From: UBA8752 sp965659115
Lineage (GTDB): Bacteria > Bacteroidota > Bacteroidia > Flavobacteriales_D > Sanyastnellaceae
DNA: 11,208 nt
NCBI GenBank assembly: GCA_965659115.1
Contig: CBFHUP010000066.1
Coordinates: 1-11,208 of the forward strand
Reading direction: 5' to 3'
The position numbers and the translations under genes were made by a program. Under the pieces are notes generated by a model. That model ran no database searches. It was not told the DNA's origin and saw only the letters and a program-made list of their open reading frames with translations. Positions 8,201-11,208 of the stretch are shown here, in pieces (positions within the stretch are counted from its first letter, which is position 1; each line of letters begins with the position of its first letter).

Positions 8201-10426
8201 AATGATCTTCTCCACCTTCTTCTCTTTGGGGGCTTCGTTGCCGAAGATTCGCGTCAACTCTTCTTTTGTCACCGATCCATATTTGATTTTGCTGGTATAT
8301 CCATCGGGTCGCAAGCGCAGGGTTTCTCCCTCTAGTCCTTTGTTGAGAGGGCGGTTGGTGCCGTCTCGAGTGAATTCAATGGCCGAAAATGGATAGCCTT
8401 CTGAACTGGGGGTGCTGATGTCGGTGTTGTGCTCGTCTGACCAGTAGCGACCAACCGAAGAAGCGGCCGACTGAGACATGGCTTCAGGCTCTCGGAATTT
8501 GATGTCGGAATCAAAATTTTCTGGTGAGTATGTCCTGGTATCTCCCGCATTTCGAATCAACGCTTGCTCATAATTCAGGTTTTCCTTTTCGAGGGGTATG
8601 GGCATGATCTGCAGGGGGGTCATTCCCCGGTATGACCTCACGTTTGCCTGTGTCAGCGCAACACCTTTGCTCCTGAACAAAACGTGGGTTTGCTGCGTAA
8701 AGCCACTTCCACTTTTGAAACTGACCGCTTCTTGAACGAGGAGCGATTCATCAGGCCCGTTCAGGTTGCGAGAGAAATTTCTCGTGTACGCCCGGTTCTT
8801 GTCCTCATCGGGATCAGTGTATTCGAAGACGCCATTTTCCGTGCTGCAGATATTTTGAAGGTTTGATGACGCAGTGGAATATGCGGAGAATGCGGAGTAA
8901 TCTCCCCAGTTCAAGTCGTTTCCAGCGCCACCTTGGTGGAGGTCTCCGATGGGCATGACACGCCAGGCGTAATGTCCAGACCCTTCTAGCATGGAAAGGT
9001 CCACGTTGGGTTCTCCCACCTCCAGGGTAAGTGCGCTGCGTGTCCATTCGTGCTCTCCCATCTTGGAACGGGGGCATACGGCACTGCCGCCAAAGTCGTG
9101 CAGTCTCAGCAGTTGGAAGCGATAGGTGGGGTAGTCACAATTGACACCGTCGGTCGGACTCCAAGAGAATTGGACAGGTCCGCCACCTGATGGAATCATC
9201 GGAGCTTGGAGGCTGACGGCTTTTCCATAAGCGTTGATGTGCTCGTGTATGTCCACTTCGATATGGAACTGCACATCATCGAGGTAGGCTGGGAATTCTG
9301 GATTTTCACCTACAGTTATGGATTCAAAGTAGATGTCAATCCAATCGCTGGAATGATAGCACAGTGCGAAGTCATGGATGTTAAGTTGCTCCGGGTGCAG
9401 GTCATCGGTGATGGCCAAGGTAAAGGTGTCCGTAAGCAGGCATCCTGACCCTTGTTGGTCCAGTCTGTACTGGACTGTGATGCCGCTATCGAGATCTGTT
9501 CCTCCAAAAAGGAAATGCTCTCCCATATTTAAGTCCAGACGGAGTTCCGCTGATTGTAAAGTGTGATCAACCGATGAGCACAGGTCCGAAGGCTTGTCAA
9601 ACGTGATGCGTGCTCGACAAGTATTGGACAGTTCTTGGTAATCTAAGGTGCCTTCATTGTGCACACTTGGCAGTGACTCCAAGGCGAATACAAACAGGTT
9701 GTCCAGCGCGATATCACTGTATTCACCTCCCGCTCCCACAGTGGCAGTCAATCGAATGATCGCCTCGGAAGCACCCGCTAGGTGTGTCGATAGGTTCGCT
9801 CCTCCCAGGTTCCACTCTGAACCTGCCGCTGTGGCGGCCATCCATCCAGTTGTCGGATCGGGCTCTTCCCAAACGTTGGACCAATTCTGACCACCATCAG
9901 CACTGACCTCCATGGCTAGACTGCCCATGGTGGTGCCGTACATGTGGTAGAGGAACAGCATTCCTACTGTCGTATGGTTGCTGAAGTCGAACGTATCTGA
10001 TTCAAGGATGGCGGTATTGCCGCAACAATCCGTGGATTCGACATAGATGTATTTTCCCGTGTCTATGCTGCGTTGGGCCTCACGTTCTTTTTCCAGGGCG
10101 CGCAGACTAATGGTGGCCCCCTCAAAGGTGCTCGCTCCAGAAAAAATGATATCTGTGTCGAACACCGGCATGAGCGACGGACCAGTACCCCCTGTTGGCG
10201 TATCCCCAACCCAGGGAACCCAATTGGTTTCGTCGTCGCCTTCAATATTGGTCCAGTTTTCGGTCACCATTTCATATGGCACTGCGCAAAGTGGGGGGCC
10301 GAATCCTTCCCCCTCGAAATCGTCAAAGCTGAAAAAGACACATTGTGCCTGAGTGGCATTGAAGCAGCTCACGAGCACCATGAATACCGCGGCATACCTC
10401 CATGTGATGGGTTTGGGGCGATGCAT
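2204..10426 (-). CDS. Giant RHS/YD-repeat surface protein with MAM-like N-terminus and M91-like metallopeptidase plus LysM C-terminal tip
   Basis: This intact 2740-residue protein starts with a signal peptide (residues 1 to about 27). A MAM-like jelly-roll domain follows (about 58-248; WVGDTPTGGTGPS, YIYVEST, end IALDNLFV). Residues about 408-515 look fibronectin-III-like. Residues 533-770 hold a module I recall from Bacteroidota RHS proteins (YGSVTKEELTRIFG, then VTYIDLTGRTLA). A Cys-containing region with a calcium-loop-like DEDSDGFID (966-974) comes next, then a second jelly-roll-like domain (about 1475-1672, ending IAVDDITI). YD repeats run from YYYDPLGRL (1755-1763) to about 2400. The RHS core contains HDHLG (2356-2360) and PYSYAANNPISLIDPDG (2458-2474). 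After this conserved end comes a variable tip of 266 residues: HELVH (2608-2612) with a downstream VEVESINMEN (possible third zinc ligand Glu2637 or Glu2639), resembling peptidase family M91 (NleD-like), then a LysM-like segment (about 2688-2733). RHS shells usually enclose and deliver a C-terminal toxin, so this tip is the likely effector. No T9SS sorting domain is seen. The ATG lies 4 bases after the preceding stop, indicating translational coupling. Confidence 0.93.
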   Translation of the reverse strand: MHRPKPITWRYAAVFMVLVSCFNATQAQCVFFSFDDFEGEGFGPPLCAVPYEMVTENWTNIEGDDETNWVPWVGDTPTGGTGPSLMPVFDTDIIFSGASTFEGATISLRALEKEREAQRSIDTGKYIYVESTDCCGNTAILESDTFDFSNHTTVGMLFLYHMYGTTMGSLAMEVSADGGQNWSNVWEEPDPTTGWMAATAAGSEWNLGGANLSTHLAGASEAIIRLTATVGAGGEYSDIALDNLFVFALESLPSVHNEGTLDYQELSNTCRARITFDKPSDLCSSVDHTLQSAELRLDLNMGEHFLFGGTDLDSGITVQYRLDQQGSGCLLTDTFTLAITDDLHPEQLNIHDFALCYHSSDWIDIYFESITVGENPEFPAYLDDVQFHIEVDIHEHINAYGKAVSLQAPMIPSGGGPVQFSWSPTDGVNCDYPTYRFQLLRLHDFGGSAVCPRSKMGEHEWTRSALTLEVGEPNVDLSMLEGSGHYAWRVMPIGDLHQGGAGNDLNWGDYSAFSAYSTASSNLQNICSTENGVFEYTDPDEDKNRAYTRNFSRNLNGPDESLLVQEAVSFKSGSGFTQQTHVLFRSKGVALTQANVRSYRGMTPLQIMPIPLEKENLNYEQALIRNAGDTRTYSPENFDSDIKFREPEAMSQSAASSVGRYWSDEHNTDISTPSSEGYPFSAIEFTRDGTNRPLNKGLEGETLRLRPDGYTSKIKYGSVTKEELTRIFGNEAPKEKKVEKIITISPENITSVTYIDLTGRTLATCLASNPNVDEDKFALLTPEQAFGVSNEINAQSTGDPYLFEAQTELTFEEEMTLELDYALDEAVFQSNCLSFCRTCDHKVHVKIVDLDGTDVVFADTIDVDQESCEGGLDQLLGVTEWNDMVTLDAGRYMLHYEVRLNNSNGLSTYLDQAREALAAELTVQMGSVTDTLEAELQDIVDETTTLGDFFEYCDNAVADGSATAHDEDSDGFIDYYLFGLGEEILGSGACDEIRVDTDTCKYNCNPETRDFEAFVTDIAGEAMRQRVYVDGLISLEDGEPLDIEPVCPSGISGVCMFLTGGRGWFNMSGGSIDWNSPKNIAALNYDVDDGDFNQVIETMLQANADAPEIYDTYSCLNIYAQLEAISQNLLYYTSDSSIVEQLLTRVGYHLQDTMAYSQPGSFGDPSDEGYKTHPYKYVRLPISPFPPVFDWESHPCFDESSVYTGFDVGSLDYAIEAQRDSIEQAHNLLYDCLYPTSEALVNDSLADSDAGVINEENVYERWNTLCEDLIDDKAAYFEEKATEAVTDAYSCPDGYLCDPSLTSGQIDEFTRCYAAAIVEYAKNLCQAPSPPRVNESFGPDDPSPIIGRDSYVVEDTQLAGTFVRYGQSEWAEFSRAGNVLVTQLPLPFNNDYDEVTDGFFAPYPISPSALKVKAWNYELDIDSAFISTVPTEEEMGLLTAIAMGTTSAFFEPDSMTDESVVIASIGDNSWSKAPMAPLFSSDFSSVTGPIPGTIDGSSSEWTSSHSGGGIPKLLFFDGDIAMTMNCGADDPATPTKVTGNGAWPEAHICFDPGWNKYELTLNLDFLNGSRIDNLYLVFEDAQFFPSATFKPELPGSGEVLYPTEINGRTVAVHEMNIHDLVSGGWQTLKSRFDFFGVDPSFCRSHRMFIYMKQELHSEPVRIAVDDITIHKLAPCILPATLYADFTLWEPEPNEPEIETCDQVVAQTLLNKIDGERQRILDKHDEILVQSYETNCTPSDIFTAEYALNYYQYTLYYYDPLGRLIRTVSPAGVDTSASFTRGDSPDHAANGTFATEYGYNGVGSLVQKSTPDAGTVHTWYDRLQRVRFTQTAQDVQENQFRYVCYDQMDRLVRSGVREFQLPNVDLSNHVDDLDWPDDDYDRVTTSDCAGCSERVYVIYDNPMDLMPVGFEQNHLTNRISFSTNEEGDTTAYSYDSKGRITSLYQHVELTGDNFTADDTLTFNHIVDYTFDPVSDNVLQININEGREDQFFHRYAYDEDQRQIAASTSTDGQIWHLDLLKSFNDVGQLQRKELGHFGVQGVDHTYNIHGQIVGINLPSGNVDDDPGLDGAASGPHAWFAPDAFAMQLSYYDGDFNRSGSFFNEGTSGSPRRAGKSYLDGSIGAHSWFQRHLLEDNGTASTVGHEYKYDEIHRLTQSEWATHESEWVASSAHHAEYDFDSNGNILSLSRTGSGGTTIDALNFHYPSAGNNRLGHVTDDVPLSTDGFDLSTQSEDNYTYDESGRLVTDDSEGILMTWTSNNKVESIVRDDGSGVTYRYGPSDFMNIKSKDDSTTYYLRGPAGEELATYHFNNESGIELSKIKLADGCYQTDGDTSSTAIHGSDTRTYRRALGNRLFELHDHLGTVRTLISDLTSGTSSDGLVIDGVNSQAEGATDHFPFGMLLEDRSISTDHSQGYSSHNNMDEVNGEGNVVDMGDRWLYTRLARTAKPDVRQELYPSLSPYSYAANNPISLIDPDGKEIEIVAMVERAPTWLENLAGVKGEDEVRVHYCDEGLFLNGQPYEGNNPYILKVAKDLDRARKTDKTVASMMTSLENSKNVHSIQMTPEGSGNFARRKDPVEGVSGVGVIVFYDPENQTSSDESRRDPVIGLAHELVHAFQGQQGEWIDGPLGGVEGSIPAVEVESINMENLVRYSLKHPLRYNYWVGHDETLVPQELLINPDTGNPFGNYFNHSTNNGQTFADYASQLEMSTDELQKLNPHIQDFGNLQDGEVIIIAPETESEED

Positions 10427-10430
10427 AGCT

Positions 10431-11208
10431 TCAGTTTTCGAGGATGTGCTCTTGGGTTTCAGAAACCGTCTTCATACCGGCTTCTGTCTCAACCTGCGTT
10501 CGGATCAATTCACCTTTGTGGTTGTATTGGAGATAGGTGCCAAAGTGGTTGCCGTCGAAATTGGTCAGCAACCGGAAGTCCTGCGGGTCAAACACTGAGC
10601 ATGTCATGGCCGCTTGCTTGGGTTGTACCCTCACGTCATCTAAATAGATGAAGTTTTGTGGTGATCCCGGACCGCGGTTACACTGTATCACGGGATAAAG
10701 AACCTGATCGATCGCAAACGCTGCACCCAATTCCTCCGGTCGGAACATCGCTTCCATCAGCACCCATTTGCCTGTTTGAGCCAAACTATCCGCCTCTACA
10801 GTCAAGTCAAGAGTAGATGGGGAAGAGCAACTGGGTGGTGATGGGTTCGAAGCATGCAGTCCCACGGTGAACAGGTCATTCATGGCGTAGTTCTTCATGC
10901 CGCCAGTCTTGACGGGTTCATGTGCCCAGAATCTGATGCGAATCCCTTGTGCAATGGTCTTCTCATCCAAAGTGACCTTTTGCAGTATGGCCCGAGTGCA
11001 ATTGGAAACGAGGTTGAACCGCCAAGAGTACTGACCTGAGTGGGCCTCGTCATTGGAGCGCTGTCCTTGCATCGAAGATGTAGGCATATCACTGTCGGTG
11101 AGAACATTACCATAGGTGCTGGTCAGTTGTATGTTTTCGAAACTTTCAAACGAGCAGCTGTTCTGGCGACCACCATCGGCGGCCCATATGGGACGGTTTT
11201 CCAGATGG
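10431..11208 (-). CDS. C-terminal part of an RHS-partner surface protein (partial, runs off the right edge)
   Basis: The frame is open to the window edge and ends at the TGA at 10433-10431. An internal ATG at 11087 is not the true start: in-frame sequence before it (for example QNSCSFESFENIQLTS) continues the same domain. About 259 residues are visible. Most form a jelly-roll or carbohydrate-binding-like domain (SCSFESFENI at the start, HSGQYSWRFNL, then FIYLDDVRVQP at the end), the kind used for binding or adhesion outside the cell. The last 50 residues (from about PQDFRLLTNFD, with YLQYNHKGELIRTQ) look like a single degenerate YD repeat. I recall a similar ending (FATFY-YDEEGNLV-KKET) on large proteins encoded just before RHS genes in Bacteroidota; this is from memory and unchecked. 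With only 4 bases to the RHS start, the two products are probably made together and may interact. Confidence 0.8.
   Translation of the reverse strand, partial: HLENRPIWAADGGRQNSCSFESFENIQLTSTYGNVLTDSDMPTSSMQGQRSNDEAHSGQYSWRFNLVSNCTRAILQKVTLDEKTIAQGIRIRFWAHEPVKTGGMKNYAMNDLFTVGLHASNPSPPSCSSPSTLDLTVEADSLAQTGKWVLMEAMFRPEELGAAFAIDQVLYPVIQCNRGPGSPQNFIYLDDVRVQPKQAAMTCSVFDPQDFRLLTNFDGNHFGTYLQYNHKGELIRTQVETEAGMKTVSETQEHILEN

Noticed and set aside
10073..10651. A 192-residue plus-strand open frame spanning the junction of the RHS gene and its upstream partner
   Set aside because: Antisense to two well-supported coding ends; no signal or domain is visible.
11085..11087. ATG at 11087 as the start of the upstream gene
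   Set aside because: The same frame stays open to the window edge with domain-like sequence before it, and there is no signal peptide after this ATG, so it is an internal methionine.

Overview
The window looks like a piece of a Bacteroidota chromosome, most likely a Flavobacteriia-type or related lineage, with moderate GC (roughly 50-57 % in lines I counted). Three things point there. One secreted enzyme ends in a type IX secretion (T9SS) type-A-like sorting domain. The giant RHS protein has phrases I associate with Bacteroidota RHS proteins, such as YTLYYYDPLGRL. Start codons lack clear Shine-Dalgarno sequences, and the putative promoters resemble the Bacteroidota -7 element TAnnTTTG. The lineage call is from protein style only, not from any search.

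All supported genes lie on the minus strand, so transcription runs from high to low coordinates. (1) 10431 to beyond 11208: the C-terminal part of a secreted or surface protein, ending in a jelly-roll-like domain and one degenerate YD repeat. (2) 2204-10426: an intact 2740-residue RHS/YD-repeat protein. It has a signal peptide, an MAM-like adhesive domain, a fibronectin-III-like region, a Bacteroidota-type RHS N-terminal module, a second lectin-like domain, a YD-repeat shell and RHS core. Its C-terminal tip carries a zinc-metallopeptidase HExxH motif (M91/NleD-like) followed by a probable LysM domain. (3) 770-2179: a secreted alpha/beta hydrolase (lipase/esterase) with a T9SS sorting domain. 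(4) 242-676: a small secreted protein of unknown function, followed by a strong intrinsic terminator at 189-217. (5) 1-60: the first 20 codons of another exported protein, mostly outside the window.

Genes 1-3 are packed with gaps of 4 and 24 bases and are probably one operon. The partial upstream protein and the RHS protein look like a functional pair, and the hydrolase is likely co-expressed. Gene 4 may be read from the operon, but it also appears to have its own promoter. The regions upstream of genes 4 and 5 share an unusual layout: a 14-base TGAC-N4-GTCA palindrome, exactly 48 bases, then TTTGAC in a -7-like element, then two C-tracts before the ATG. This suggests a common regulator for two exported proteins.

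The best candidate for something undescribed is the RHS operon: a surface RHS protein with an adhesin-like N-terminus and an M91-like peptidase plus LysM tip, with a T9SS hydrolase gene where an immunity gene would be expected. No cytoplasmic immunity-type gene is visible in the window. No tRNA, rRNA, CRISPR array, insertion sequence or plus-strand gene was found.
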